From assembly GCA_015501075.1 (NCBI GenBank), contig JADNYJ010000289.1, forward strand, positions 1 to 41,460: DNA of 41,460 nucleotides, in the 5' to 3' direction. The translations under genes and the position numbers were made by a program. This document shows, piece after piece, positions 1-11,602 of this stretch. This stretch comes from Gymnopilus junonius (Eukaryota; Basidiomycota; Agaricomycetes; Agaricales; Galerinaceae). Numbering within the stretch: the first letter of the stretch is position 1; each line of letters opens with the position of its first letter. The notes under the pieces were generated by a model that saw nothing but the letters and a program-made list of their open reading frames with translations, had not been told where the DNA came from and ran no database searches.

Positions 1-969
1 TCAAGGTAACCCTGCCATCAAGGTATACCTCCTGTTCCCTCATTGTTTGTCTATCAAGCTGAAATGGCGAAATCAGTCTTTTATTCCGAAATTAAGAGAT
101 CACGTACTCGCCGCCTACTAAACAAAGACTACGAGGGTGACACCTATGGCGACTTTACAGAGAAGGAGAGGAACACTGTCTGCATAGCTGGAGAGTGCAT
201 ATATCATTGCAGAACCTTGCGTATCAATTATATGACTTACAACGTCCGGAGGGACAGTGACATCATAAATCCAAGATCTTACCTTGATGTGATGGTCAAA
301 TCTCCTGAAACTGGATCCTAAGCCCAATCCTACTGGTACACTCTGCTATCGGAATATTTCATGCCACAGTTTCGTCCTCCCATCAAGACGTTGAGAAGGG
401 ATCGATGCAGCGGGTCGATATCGTCATGGGTTTCAGTATGCACATCTGCGAAGATTGGTTTCATAGAATCAACAGACTAGTATGCATCCACCTTTCTTCA
501 CCAGGCCCAGGTCATTCGAGGTGCCCACATTATTCCTGCTTTCTCGAAGGGCAAACTTCAGACCTATTGCCAACCGCGAAATCAGTGGCACGGATTCTGA
601 ACCCTGAGGACAGAGATGATTGGTTGAACTTTTATGTAAATATGTGAGTTGATTCCTCTTAATTTAAGGTGTTCAATGTACTCACCTGCTTTCATCCTTT
701 CTCAGCTTCCTTGACCGGATACAACTCATGCGCCATTTTGGTCACGGTGTTGGACACGGGAGTTTGCAAGGCAGCCTGAAATGGATCCACAAGCCGCAAT
801 GGAGGGGGAGCAGGAGGGGCGGAATGGGAGGAGAACGAAAGGGATGTGGATGTGGATGTGGAAGAAGAAGAGGTTGGCCTGGACTCCGACGACGAAGATG
901 AGGACAAGTCTGACAGTGGTGGCATGATAGTGACAGCGATAGTAAGGCTACGCAAGTTTTTAATTTAGT
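1..969 (+). pseudogene. Plavaka-like (CACTA-type) transposon protein, C-terminal remnant
   Basis: Pieces of one protein appear in successive frames: RTLRINYMTYNVRRDSD, then INPRSYLDVMVKSPETG (frame 1), then AKIGFIEST and QVIRGAHIIPAF in a shifted frame, then DDWLNFYVN. This order matches the C-terminal half of Plavaka-family proteins, which are abundant in Agaricomycetes. A 62-nt phase-2 GT..AG intron at 644-705 joins FYVN to IFLDRIQLMRHFGHGVGH, the family's conserved end, followed by an acidic tail (about 800-950). At least three frameshifts and a stop near 319 break the gene, and the N-terminal part lies left of the window. These proteins are thought to be transposases or transposase partners of EnSpm/CACTA elements. 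No inverted terminal repeat was recognised downstream. The family call rests on remembered motif order, not on alignment. Confidence 0.72.
644..705 (+). other. spliceosomal intron in Plavaka remnant
   Basis: Donor GTGAGT and acceptor CTCAG. Removing it restores the reading VNIFLDRI across the junction (phase 2). The 62-nt length is typical of basidiomycete introns and supports this being a decayed genuine gene. Confidence 0.65.
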
Positions 970-2384
970 GAATTCTATAATTAGATGCCGTTCAATCGCG
1001 AAAGGCCTATATGACAGAATATTGGGCTGACGCCCAGTTACGACTTGTTTAAACTCTGGTCTCGTCCTCACATGGGCTTATACTTTCTTCGTACTCTTGT
1101 AAATACCTCACACTTTCAATATAGTCTAGTACCCAAGTCACTACTTCCACCTCATCTAGAGGTCAACACCGACGAACACTTGTAATTTGTGCATCCTCTA
1201 CAGGATTTATTTGTTAACAGACTGAGCTGAAGATAGCTTGCTGTTTATTACTACAAGAACTCGGAGGAGAAGCTTCTGGGAATGAACTGCATCTTGTGTT
1301 GCGAATCTTGGAACATTCTGGAGTGCATATATGCATGTCTACTATCCTCAGCAAGTCTTTCTGGGCATTGGAGCGGGGCGCATCATGTCAAACACTAATC
1401 CTGAGTAAGGACCTCAAATTATTTACTATATGCACCAGGTCTCTTACTTCCAGGATGTTATTCTTTTTCTCTGTCCTCAGGTATGAACTTGCTGAGAGCC
1501 TTGTGATGTCTATTTAAGTTTCGGTGAGTATAAGTCTTCGACAACTTTGCAACCTACAGCTCTTCATAGGAAGTTCTATCTATCTGGGAAATTTTAATGG
1601 TAGCTCGTGCCCAGAGAGGTCTACGCATCGTGATAAATTGGATCTTTTAGATGTGAGGCCTGAAGCCGACGCGTTTGCCTTTTTCCTTAAAATAGCGGAT
1701 CCGTCATGTTGCACGGCAGTTATTTTTGAGTGGGTGCCACCTAACTACTCAACATGGCAAGTAAGTCCTACTCTCGTGCACTATCCTCGCCTCTATTTAT
1801 CTCAGCTGAGCTAGGAATTATTCGACATATGCCTGTTGTAAATAATCTGAATCACCCAAGTCCCGAATTACTCTGAAGGTCATTGATACGGACCTCAACT
1901 AAAATGGTGCATCTCGGGTACGTCTCCCATTTCTTTCACCCTATCAACAAAGATTCCGCAGATCCCAACATGGAATCTGTCAGAAATGGTGATCCCAGAA
2001 AAACAATACTTTCTCACGACACTGGAGGCGAATTCGGGACTGCTCGATCATTTTTTTTTACAAATACGGCGAGACACTTCCCCACAGATGGACTTTGGCC
2101 AGCCTTTCTCTTTCTTTTCGAACGCGAATCAGCAGCCCTACATGTCTCAACATATATAATGCTGCATATACCCATCCTTACAGAAATATCTCTTTTTCAA
2201 GAAATGACGCTCAGGTAGCAAGTTCTTCGTCCAATCTGACCGCGACAACCCCTGGCGCCTTTCCTGGAGGTCCAACCTCTGTTCTTCTGCAATCATCTTA
2301 TCGCGCTCCGCACGCAAGCATGCCCACCACCTACACTCGATTCCACCCCAAGAAAAGAGTACTCGGACTCTGATCATTGACTAT
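970..2384. other. no recognised gene; short unassigned ORFs
   Basis: Only short open frames occur. The most protein-like is 1524-1814 (+), whose middle (about residues 20-80, with segments such as DKLDLLDVRPEADAFAF and IFEWVPPNYSTW) has a composition typical of real coding sequence and ends at a possible donor GTAAGT near 1761. I do not recognise it. It may be an exon of a decayed gene. No repeat structure or RNA gene was seen here. Confidence 0.35.
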
Positions 2385-4374
2385 ATGTTATGGGTGCACG
2401 GTAAGTCGTTTATCAAGCTCGCGACTGACCCGGATCTTGAACGCTGCTTGCATACTGTAGGGAGAACAAGATTTGCTCAAGCAAGAGCAGAATTGGGCAT
2501 GATTGATCACACGGGTGGACCTTCATCCCCCAATTTCCTCCATCGAACGCGACCCGAGTCCTATGAAGAAGAGGACGAAGAAGGCAGTGAAGGTGAAGAA
2601 GTCTCCCATTTAAAAGCATGTTCGGGCAATGGCGATGACGAAGATGAGCGATTCGGTCATCAGGATCTTGACCTTGCCCGAAGTTTGCGACTGCGGGCTG
2701 AAGGCCTCGAAAAAGTTGTGATTTCCATACCTCCTCCGGTTATCCATCCATTCAATGATCAAGATGTTTTTACTCCTCCTACATCACCAAATTTATCTGC
2801 TCCAGCTTCTTCAGACCCTCATCGCCTCCCGAATGGCGTCAGGTTGAGATTGGCTCTGGGGACAATCATCAATGACCTTTTTGCTCGCCAAGCACCTCAC
2901 CCTCGTTTACTGCCACACCCATGCTCCAAACGTCAAAATCAGCATTCCATCAGAGCATTCTCCTGTCCCGTTATCACCTTCAGACCTTCCAGTTGCATTG
3001 ACAAAACTGTCTGGTGCCTTCGCACCTGTTCCTCCAGCATCTCACATGGTACCTGCACAATCGACCAAAAGCCCGCAGTATGCGGAATTCTCGCAGAACT
3101 ACCCTGGCATGTCATTCCAGACATTGCAACAACCACTTGCGCCCCAGTCTACTCCCAGAAGCCAGCGACCTCACGCAAGCTGAGGACCCATTCGTTGTAC
3201 GCCGCTGGTGCCGACCCCAGCACCGCCAATTCACCTCCTGCATTCCGGTGCCCAAGGCATCTACACACCACATGTGAAATCTGCGTTGAGGCCAAATCTT
3301 CAGCCCAACATGGCGGAAGCAACAGTTCTCATGGACGAACTGGGTCTTTTGGTACGTCCAATGGAAACAACACATCAAACAGTTGGAAAGTGATGCCTGG
3401 GGGCATAGGGCCTGGTGGTAGCGGCATCGGCTCTGGTCTCCTTCACCCCAGTGTCAGAGGCAGTGCTCTGAGGAGAAAAGCAAGGGAGGAAGGAGACTCA
3501 CCTACAGGAGGTGGAAACGCGAAACTGAGTAAGCTTATTCCGAGGTTCATCCGGCTTTCTGCTCTCGTTGCTGCTGCTTGGGTAGAGAGTCGAGAGGCGA
3601 GGATGATGAGAGTGATGATGGCAAAGAAGAACGAGATGCAGGCCAGGGTAGCGGGCAGCAGGACCTAGTGATGCTCTGGCAACCATCATCCCAGCTGGAA
3701 CGCCTGGCCGTTGGACACTGCCTCGTTCTCCAGCGATCCCGAGGGCCACCGTCCAGAGCCAGAATCAAGAATTTAACCCAAGCTAGGGAACGGGCACAGC
3801 GGAGAATGTATGAGCATGCTCTGCGCCCCTCGTCAGAGTGGTATATGCTCCTTGCTGGCTTGCTTATGCGTACTGTCCTGGAGGGGTACCTGTCTGCTGG
3901 CTGGACAGGTTTACAAGCTGTCCAGTGCCTGTTACTCATTAGCCTTGGGATCAACGAGAACGCTAGTCAGGTGCACGATGTAGACAATGAGGATGATGAG
4001 GAGATTGATGAAGATGAAGAGTTCGCTGCATTTGATTTGGATGAGCTGCTTCATCTCTTGGAGGCTATTAAGGTTTTGTTCCCAAGTTTGAGCGATAATG
4101 GGTCTGGGGTGAGGACCAAAGCGGAGGACCAGTTTGAATCTGAGATGTATGGCAGATTGAAAAAGGTAGATGCTGGATTTCATAAAAATCTCTTTCGCAT
4201 TTCGCTCATTCTTATTGTACCTTCTAGTTCTATGATATCCCTGCATCCACCCCTGACTGTGCGACTCACATGGAAGACCTCGCCTGGCAGTACCCTGCTG
4301 AGCCTGTTGAGCACGCTGCGGTCCGATTTTGTGAGGCCATCGCCAAATGGAGAGGCAAGCCTGAGCTAGAGATC
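2385..4374 (+). pseudogene. Conserved fungal protein of unknown function, frameshifted
   Basis: A protein-like reading starts in frame at 2385-2900 (acidic stretch EEEDEEGSEGEE, then VFTPPTSPNLSAP and RLRLALGTIINDLFARQ). It continues through proline-rich, less certain sequence and resumes at 3247-3570 with CPRHLHTTCEICVEAK, GSGIGSGLLHPSVRGSALRR and LSKLIPRFIRLSALVAA. A one-base shift near 3575 moves the frame to LGRESRGEDDESDDG, then EWYMLLAGLLMRTVLEGYL. A 62-nt phase-0 intron (4166-4227) joins RLKK to FYDIPASTPD, after which MEDLAWQYPAEPVEHAAVRF and KWRGKPELE run to a donor GTAAGT at 4375. It resembles a conserved basidiomycete protein I cannot name, and I assign no function. The frameshifts make it a pseudogene or an assembly-error gene. 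The C-terminal exon was not found with confidence. Confidence 0.55.
4166..4227 (+). other. spliceosomal intron
   Basis: GTAGAT...TTCTAG, 62 nt, phase 0. Its removal fuses GRLKK to FYDIPASTPD in one frame. The sequence itself contains no long open frame consistent with the flanking protein. Confidence 0.6.
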
Positions 4375-7253
4375 GTAAGTAACCCATTTCATTTAACTTC
4401 AGGTTCGTTCACTTTCTCGACTTCTTTACATGGTCCAACGCCATTTAGCAAACTTGTAAGGACATCCCTAGGTGGTATGGAATGACTTCCCATGGGAAGT
4501 GCCATTGCCACCTCAAAATGCCCGAGCTACAGCATGGAGGAAAGGGACAGATTGAGTGCCAAATCCTAAAAATAATCAGAAAGCCGAACAACAGGCTTTC
4601 TGCATTCAAGAAAGCAGAAAGATTGTCTGTTATTGATAATGGAGGAAGTACAGAAGAAATTGGCAGCATACGTATGTAGGAAATCGTGCCTATTCACCGA
4701 TTTCGCAGCGAGGTGTTAGAAATCCTTGTGATCATAGCGGCGGATGACTAGCTGCTGGTAACCTGGGCGCAATGCCCATCGCAGCAATCAGGAGGTGAGA
4801 AACTTGGCAGGATGGAGCAGCAGTCCATTTGAGAGGGCGGGCCAGTTGTTCACGGTTCAGAAATTGCCTGCAGACCAATCCGGCATCGGGGGAATGTCCA
4901 AAAAGGTCTGCCGTTCAGTTAGAGGCACATCGCTCTCTTAGAGCCATCATGATCACTATATCAATCTCTCCCTGCTTCCTCTTCTTCTGTATCTATGCCT
5001 TCTTCGACAAAAAAATTGATCCTTCAGCTCATTCAGCTCGTAAAATACCTTGTCCTCAATGCCTACAATACGTTAATCAAGAACCTCAGACTCATTCAAA
5101 TAATCACGTAATTCAACACCCAAAAGAGCAAGGATTGCCGCTTGAGGCTTGCAGGTATGTCTTGACTCCTCTTCTTGGTCAATTCAGTATAGATTTACTT
5201 GTTTTCCATAGATCGAATGTTGGTGAATCTTAATAATGTGAATCTATCGCCAGATCAACCACGTCTCACTGCTTGCCCTGGCCTTTTGTATTTCCACACA
5301 TTATCCCTTTGCTACCATGACCTCGCATCTCCCTCCACCCAGGATATCATCTTATTGCAATTGATCCTCATGATCCACTAATTCGCGCTCGCCCTTTGAA
5401 ATGCGCTGGATTCTATCTCGATGAGCTCTCCATATGCTCATTGTACCGCCGGGACACTGCAGTTTTGGTCGATATCATCAAGGATAAGGCTCAACGACGT
5501 TCCCGGCGGTGCTGCAACCCTCTACGCTCTCCATAAATCAGTGTTTTTGTTCCCCTCACATCCCACAATCACTGACCGCCACCATCAAGATTTTGCACTT
5601 TGTATCACTGTCGGCGAGATAAAGATATCGGACATTTTTTCAAACGTCGAGGTCTCGTTCAAGGACGTCAAGCCCGGGCACAAGAAGGCGCGGTATCGCC
5701 CGAGCGACGGCCGACCGTGCCACCTTCCAGCAACTGACCAAGTGACACTATGCGGGCAATTGCTCATACTGGCTGTTGGGGATGGTCAGGTTGGACAGGA
5801 GGCGTTCATGGCTGCCTTTGCCCGGAATGACGCAGATTATGGAGCAAAGCCAGTTTTGCTGATGCCAACATATTCCTTGGACTAGATCTTTGTTTGACAT
5901 CCAGAATGGGAAGTAAACCTCAACTTCAGCTAAAGCGCAACAGTGGTATTGACTAGCATCGCCCTCGACAGTGGAAGGGGGAATTGCGCGCAATTTCATG
6001 CAATCTTAATGCTTGTTGGAGAGAGGGTGTTCAACAGGCAGAAGCCTGCCTCGGTAGCTATCGCTACATGATTGACGTTCACACTATATTCCGTGATTGG
6101 CAGTGACGTGGCGTGGACCTGTTGAGGCTGAGAGGAGGGAAATATCCTGGTATATCAACTGAAGTTGACAGGTCTTCCTTCGGGTGAAGTGGTTGATAAC
6201 CATAACCTGGAGGCCATTGAGATGGACCACAGCTTTCAGTTGTATGATGGAAAGTGCTCCGAGCAGAGGTAAAAGCAGCCTACACTTCATCTGGATGCCG
6301 ATGATCTAGCGCGAGGGACAAGTACTTTTAACATTTTGTAGATAAACTAGCTGAAGCATGTGCTGAGGCGAAAGAAAAGCAACAGATCAGTACTGACCGT
6401 TTTTCAATAGCTGGGAGGTACAGATCATCGCTGAAGACCGTAAGCAATATCAAGACCTCGTTGGCACCAGTCTTGACCCAACGGCGTTGAAGAGGAGGAT
6501 GAAGACCAAGACCAAGGTACAGTCACAGCGAAAAGAGTGGGGAGACTTGAGCCTTCAAGTTAGTATTCCGTGTAGCATGTCTATTACTACATAAAAAACT
6601 CTACATCATGCATAAATAAAGCTCTCTATTATGACTCTTTCCCCTGATTGAGCTGAACAATCACCAAACGACGGCCAAATATCTGTTTTGTGAGCAGGTT
6701 TGGTAGACACTTTGCCAAATATACTTAGTGAAAGCTTATAGGGTTAGGTGCCCATAAACTGACACCTGAGAATCAGCGGCTTTGTTGGGTACCGAAAAAT
6801 TCGGTGGAACGGTAAAGAAATTCGCTGACGGCTAAATTATGGATTTCCAGCATCGGTTGGCTTCCATATATATCGTCCTATTACAGTGTATACACAGCAT
6901 ATGGGCCGTCAGTGTTAAAAATAAAACTAATCAGGTGGCAGTGTACTCGAGTAGCATATCGATCAATGGAATGGTCAGATTTGTCTGTGCATGTTTTGTC
7001 TGAACAGTATCCCAACATTTTACCCAAATAAACGCGAACATCATCAACGCCCGTCGCCCAGTCAACGCCCACCAGAGGCTCAAGCGTGATATGGGTACGT
7101 TCTGTACACGCTTGCCGCTGGACCCTGGAACATCAGGTAGGAGTGTGATTTAGGTCCTTCTGAACACACTGTCATCAAATTTCTGCGTGTCTTCGCACAT
7201 TCTGGGGAACCAGTGTAACTAAAGTGTAACTGGCTAGCACCACATACGCCTCG
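4375..7253. other. no recognised gene
   Basis: Scattered short ORFs only. Two stretches read like decayed exons but are unassigned: about 5345-5510 (+), with LIRARPLKCAGFYLDELS, and about 6410-6560 (+), with AEDRKQYQDLVGTSLDPTAL. They may be remnants of one gene. The ORF at 5421-5885 (+) overlaps the first in another frame and has no recognisable motif. No transposon termini, RNA genes or tandem repeats were seen. Confidence 0.35.
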
Positions 7254-10200
7254 TTGTCTCCTACCTTTGCTCTCATTTCTTATATTTTAAGTCAGGTTCC
7301 ATCTGAAAAATACTTTGCTAACATGACTTTCAGTAGCAAGGATCAAATTTACTGTAAGTTCACCCACTATCAAGTCAATGATATATGTGCAGACTTTGAT
7401 CAACAACATTTACAGGGACAAGGACAAGGAATTTGGCCATGCGCAACTCATCGATGGCGAGATAATATACTCCCCAAATTGTTGCCGGGATCTCGAAGGA
7501 ATTCCCTCTCCAGATGCAGATGAGAAGAATGGTGTCAGGAATAACATATTCCTTCCTTTTGGCCCCAATGGTAAAGGACGCGATCTCAGTGGCTGGAACT
7601 AGCTAATTATCAAAACCCCCGCTGGTGGAATCTTCCTTTTGCATGGATTGCATTCGTCTGTCGTAACCTGATATTCAGAGGACCGGTCCTTGGCCTGTTA
7701 AAGTATTTTCCTCGATGAAAGGAACAACTCACATTTCGTGAGACGAAAGGATATTCAATGCCTCGTTACATGAAGGAACAGTGGTTAGGACTTGAATATG
7801 ACCTTGTCCGGACGAAAACATTGCTAGCTATACATGCCAATTCGTCTCCTATTGTATCCAATCATCCGCGGACTTTTGGGTACTGGATGTGGCATGAATC
7901 CTGGGAGACCACTCTTGAATCAATTCAGAAGTCGGCGACTGGTTCATGATCTTAATTGCAGCCATCTCCTTTCTTATCGCTTTGGCGGAGATGAGAACCA
8001 GACTCAGAGAAAGCTGAACCTTATTGCATATGAAGATTGGTATTCATTTCTAGTTAGACAAGGGTGCCGAGAATCCTGGCTGGAGGGATTGATGGATTCC
8101 CCTATGTTGCGAGACTTTTCCTCCTTCACGGACAGGGCAGGAACCTTTGTTTCCCTCTCTCGCCATGATACACGCTTTCCAACAGTCGAATGGCTTTGTC
8201 AGCTCTGCATTCCTGTCTGGTATCGCTGGAAGCCCGAGTGGGCTTCTGTTCCCAAATATAAGCATTATGCACCATTACCACACCAGCTACAGGCTGCAAT
8301 GACAGGAATACCTCACATGCCATCTAACCACCAATGGGATCTACCGGATACAGGCGAGGATGAATCTCAGGAACCAAAGACAAACTGCCCTGCTAGCTAT
8401 AGTCCGCCGGTGACGTGGCGCAAATTCTTCGCCCTGCGGGCATCGATTAATAAACAAAAAGAGGCTATAGAAAGTGACGAAGAACGTCAATCCCGCTTGC
8501 AAAAACTGGTGAATCTGCCATATACCAATGGGAAGGTTTTCGAATGGCTCAGAAATGACCACGATGTATTAGAGCGACGGCCAATCTTCAAGAAATATCA
8601 TGAGGATGCTTTCCAGTGCTTCACCAAAGGACAAGTGCATTATGATTCTTTCTTCAATGAGTTTGACTGTTGCAAAGAATTTGACGAAGAGTCTGGTCTA
8701 GGCGGCTTTGGTTTTGACAACGACGACTCCGACTCCGACAATGATTGGTATTTGCATGATGCTCAAGCCCAAGCAGAGCATACAGAAAGCGATGATCAAG
8801 CAACTGGAAATCGTGCACCAGAAGGCTTGGTCTCGGACCAGTGGCAACATTATTCAAATGATCATGCAATTGATCCTGATGAGGACGACAGAATTTCACT
8901 GGATTGTGATGATGATCAGGAAGACATGCAGAATCCACCTCCCCTCAAGCCCAGGGAACTGCCTCCTGTCGACACTGTTCATATTAGTAACTTTGAATTT
9001 AATATTTTAGAAATTTGTCGTCTTCGATATGGCTATACAGGCCCCCTGCCTTTGGAGCCTTCTTCCAGGATCATGGAAATCAGGAGCCAAAAAAACTTTT
9101 TGAAGATTTTGGGTATCACCTGGCGAGAGCGGGAAAGTGCCGTATTTGGGCTGGACACCATCAAAGCAGCCTTTGATTTTCTGACTAGGTTGGCATCAGT
9201 TGGACTTATCTCGCAAGATGAGTGGGATCTCAGCCGAGAACATCGAGCAACAATTACCCTAAATTCCCAGTTGTCTTCCCTTCACAAAATATCGATTGGC
9301 ACGAAAGGGAAGAAATCCACCAAAACCTGGTATATGTTTGACTTCAGAGCTAGAAGAGTGGCACAGTGGATGTTTACGGTCACTTCGCCTGCACACGCTT
9401 TGCTTGTTTGTCGGCTGGATTCCAATTACACTGAGAATGATCTGGTCATTTACTTTGTGGAACACGGAATTCCATTTCGTACTATGCAGCTATCAACGAC
9501 CCTGACGCGGGCCCCCTACAGAACTTCAAATTCATCAATCACATTAGTCAGTAGGAGTGCAGAACACGTCTTTGCAGCTGACGACTTCAACATGTTTGAA
9601 CACCATAGCTTTGAATTTCTCCATACCAATCGTCGTGGTCGGATTGCACTAATGAGTGGTGGAATAATGTGGAGGCTTGCTATGCAACATGTCAGCTGGA
9701 GTTCAATTCTCAATGGACCATCAGGATGGTCGCCCAACTGTGCTGAATTTTTGCTTGCCAAAGATTTGAAGACTGGCTTGGAATATATGGATGATGATCT
9801 CACAGAAACAGAAGTTGAGCAGCTTTGTGGCATATATCACTGTCTGACTGGTAAGTTTCCTATTTATTTAGATATGTTTACATTGTTAATTTGTGGTCTT
9901 GATTGCTCTTTTCCCAAAAAAATCTTCTAGGAAATGGTGACCAGATTGCAAAACGTTCATGGTTCCCACTGCCTGATACTTTTGATGGGTCGGGTTATGA
10001 TTATGGTGAATGGACTGAATTTTCGGAGAATTGGTTCCGCTCCATCAAGCACAACACAGTAAAGTTACCCTCTCGTGTTCCTAGATCTGTTGCACAGCCT
10101 GTGTCAGAAGTAAATTCAGCAGAGCACCCACACACTAAGCCTTCTTGGCCATTCTCTCAGAAGGTCTGGGGAAAACGTTTGAAAGCTGCTGGTGACATGC

Positions 10201-10262
10201 GTCGAGCTTCACTCCAGCTGAATAGGATTGCTGAAGAAATCATCAATAACTTTGATGGCTAG
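7254..10262 (+). pseudogene. Agaricomycete-specific hypothetical protein family, lightly disrupted
   Basis: The order of conserved blocks matches a large uncharacterised Agaricomycete family: MTFSSKDQIY (7323), DGEIIYSPNCCRDLEGIPSP, LPFGPNGKGRDLSGWN, NPRWWNLPFAWIAFVCRNL, SMPRYMKEQWLGLE, then a long central region (7940-9850) with an acidic linker near 8650-8920, RLRYGYTGPLPLEP, and LCGIYHCLTG. An 80-nt intron (9851-9930) leads to the terminal exon with KRSWFPLPDTFDGSGYDYG, ending TAG at 10262. Breaks: a one-base shift near 7602 (SGWN to ANYQNPRWW), an in-frame TGA at 7716-7718 where CGA or TGG is expected, and a shift near 7930. The first intron (about 7354-7392) does not keep phase, so the 5' end is uncertain. 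Function is unknown in the family. It is not obviously transposon-encoded, so it may be the only host-type gene here. Confidence 0.65.
9851..9930 (+). other. spliceosomal intron
   Basis: GTAAGT...TTCTAG, 80 nt. It joins GIYHCLTG to NGDQIAKRSWF, a junction conserved in this protein family as I remember it. Confidence 0.7.
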
Positions 10263-10480
10263 AGAATTAGGATGCTGATGTTTTGTTATTTTCCATCTTG
10301 AATTTTATTCTAGTGATCTTGAAGCACTGTACTTTGATTGTCTGATATTTAATGATGCAGTAGGGCCGGCAAGGGGCATAGCCCACTACCAGTCTACCTG
10401 TTCAATGTGGAATTCCGTCCTAACCAACCATTTTGCAGACAAACTATGCATGTCAAATTATAACCACTAATATGAGATGT
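10263..10480. other. spacer, possible 5'-side remainder of an older antisense LINE
   Basis: No gene is seen. On the minus strand this would continue the reverse-transcriptase reading interrupted by the 10497-12980 insertion (MARV then LHLILVVII), but stops follow within about 15 codons and homology cannot be shown by eye. Confidence 0.3.
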
Positions 10481-10496
10481 AGATTGACTCTTGCCA
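10481..10496 (+). repeat. target-site duplication, left copy
   Basis: AGATTGACTCTTGCCA occurs here and again at 12981-12996, directly after the poly(A) tail. A perfect 16-bp duplication of this kind is the mark of target-primed reverse transcription and fixes the 5' end of the insertion at 10497. Confidence 0.93.
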
Positions 10497-10506
10497 AGCG
10501 GCGTGG

Positions 10507-10577
10507 TGGCTTAGCGGCTACTGCGTTGCGCTTAAGGGTGGCTGTGCCAACACCCAAGAGGTTGAGGGTTCGATTCC
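10507..10577 (+). promoter_or_regulatory. tRNA-like internal Pol III promoter (A box 10507-10517, B box 10567-10577)
   Basis: TGGCTTAGCGG fits the A box and GGTTCGATTCC is a perfect B box. Around the B box GAGGG and CCTTC pair as a five-base T stem around TTCGATT. Between them GCTTAAGGG resembles a tRNA-Leu(TAA) anticodon loop followed by a long variable arm. No good acceptor stem can be drawn, so this is a tRNA-derived head as in SINEs, not a functional tRNA gene. It begins 10 bases inside the element's mapped 5' end, so it would provide a promoter carried by the transcript itself. Confidence 0.75.
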
Positions 10578-10876
10578 TTCACAATACCGAATACCATAAG
10601 TTCGGACCATGGCGTATAAGTCACGGGGCACTGCGGTACTGCGCTGCTGACTAACCTAGGGTCATAGGCCAGTGGAAACTTCCGGTTGTGACCGGAGGCC
10701 ATAGGGTTCGGGGCAATGATAACTGGGGGACCAATTTGAGCTGCGAAAGCCTAAGGGTTGTGGCTGGGTGTTCTGCGGATTGCTTAGTCAGACCTAGCCC
10801 GCAAGGGTCTGAAAGGATAAGGCACGGTAATGACCGGGAAGCGGACCTGATAACAACCCGACCCGATAGGGCTGGG

Positions 10877-10940
10877 CCCTTGGTTAAGGCCTAGCCACCG
10901 TGGGCCTGGCTGCCCCTTGGTTAAGGCAAGCCACCGTGGG
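10877..10940 (+). repeat. tandem duplication in LINE 5' region
   Basis: Two near-identical units (10877-10904 and 10914-10940) share CCCTTGGTTAAGGC and AGCCACCGTGGG with small differences and are separated by nine bases. They lie in the non-coding GC-rich leader of copy 1. Copy 2 is truncated downstream of this point, so conservation cannot be checked here. Confidence 0.7.
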
Positions 10941-11602
10941 AACTGGGACAGGGCACCCGGCACCATGTGAAAACTGTAGCGTGGTCGTTAGTCACCATAT
11001 CTGTACTCCTGGATTGGCACTCCGGGTTATGAACGTGGCAAGGCAGAGACCTGGGACATGGGGGGATCCGCGCCGGTTGGCACCAGCGAACCTCATGCCT
11101 GGGGACGGGAAGTAAAGACCGGTTTGACACCCAGACACTGATGGGCCGTAGCCGGATGGGGCAGTCCCCCTATCTGGGCTCGAGAGACCTAACTCCTCTG
11201 TCGGTCAACTCGGCATAATAAGCACGATCATTGGCTTAAGTTGAATCCGGGGTGTTGGGAGTGAAAAGTGTAGTCCTAAGAGTCACGGCAATGAGGGGTG
11301 CCGGATGGCTAGGTACCTACTTGGTAGGCGCAAAGCCGCAACAACCTGTAAGCCGACCCTGGCTGGCAAATGCTGGTAAAGCTGCTTGGTGTGAGTCCTT
11401 AGTAAGACGACCCTGGCCCGCTGTAAGATGTCAGGCACTCTAAGCCCCTGGCACAGCACCAAATAGGGAGGGCACAAGTCCGACCCTCTGGCACCCGGCC
11501 CCTTCAGCGCTGGCTGGCAAAGTAGGTGGGGTAATAACTCCCTGCTGAAATCCCGAGTATCTCCCAATAGGGCATCCCACAAGGGGTGCCCTAAATCTCG
11601 TA

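Noticed and set aside
692..955. Minus-strand Ser-rich ORF
   Set aside because: Antisense of the acidic tail of the Plavaka remnant.
5421..5885. 154-codon ORF as a gene
   Set aside because: No recognisable motif, and a more protein-like reading occurs in an overlapping frame at its start.
10497..10590. Functional tRNA-Leu gene
   Set aside because: A and B boxes and a T arm are present but no acceptor stem can be formed, and it coincides with the exact 5' end of a retrotransposon.
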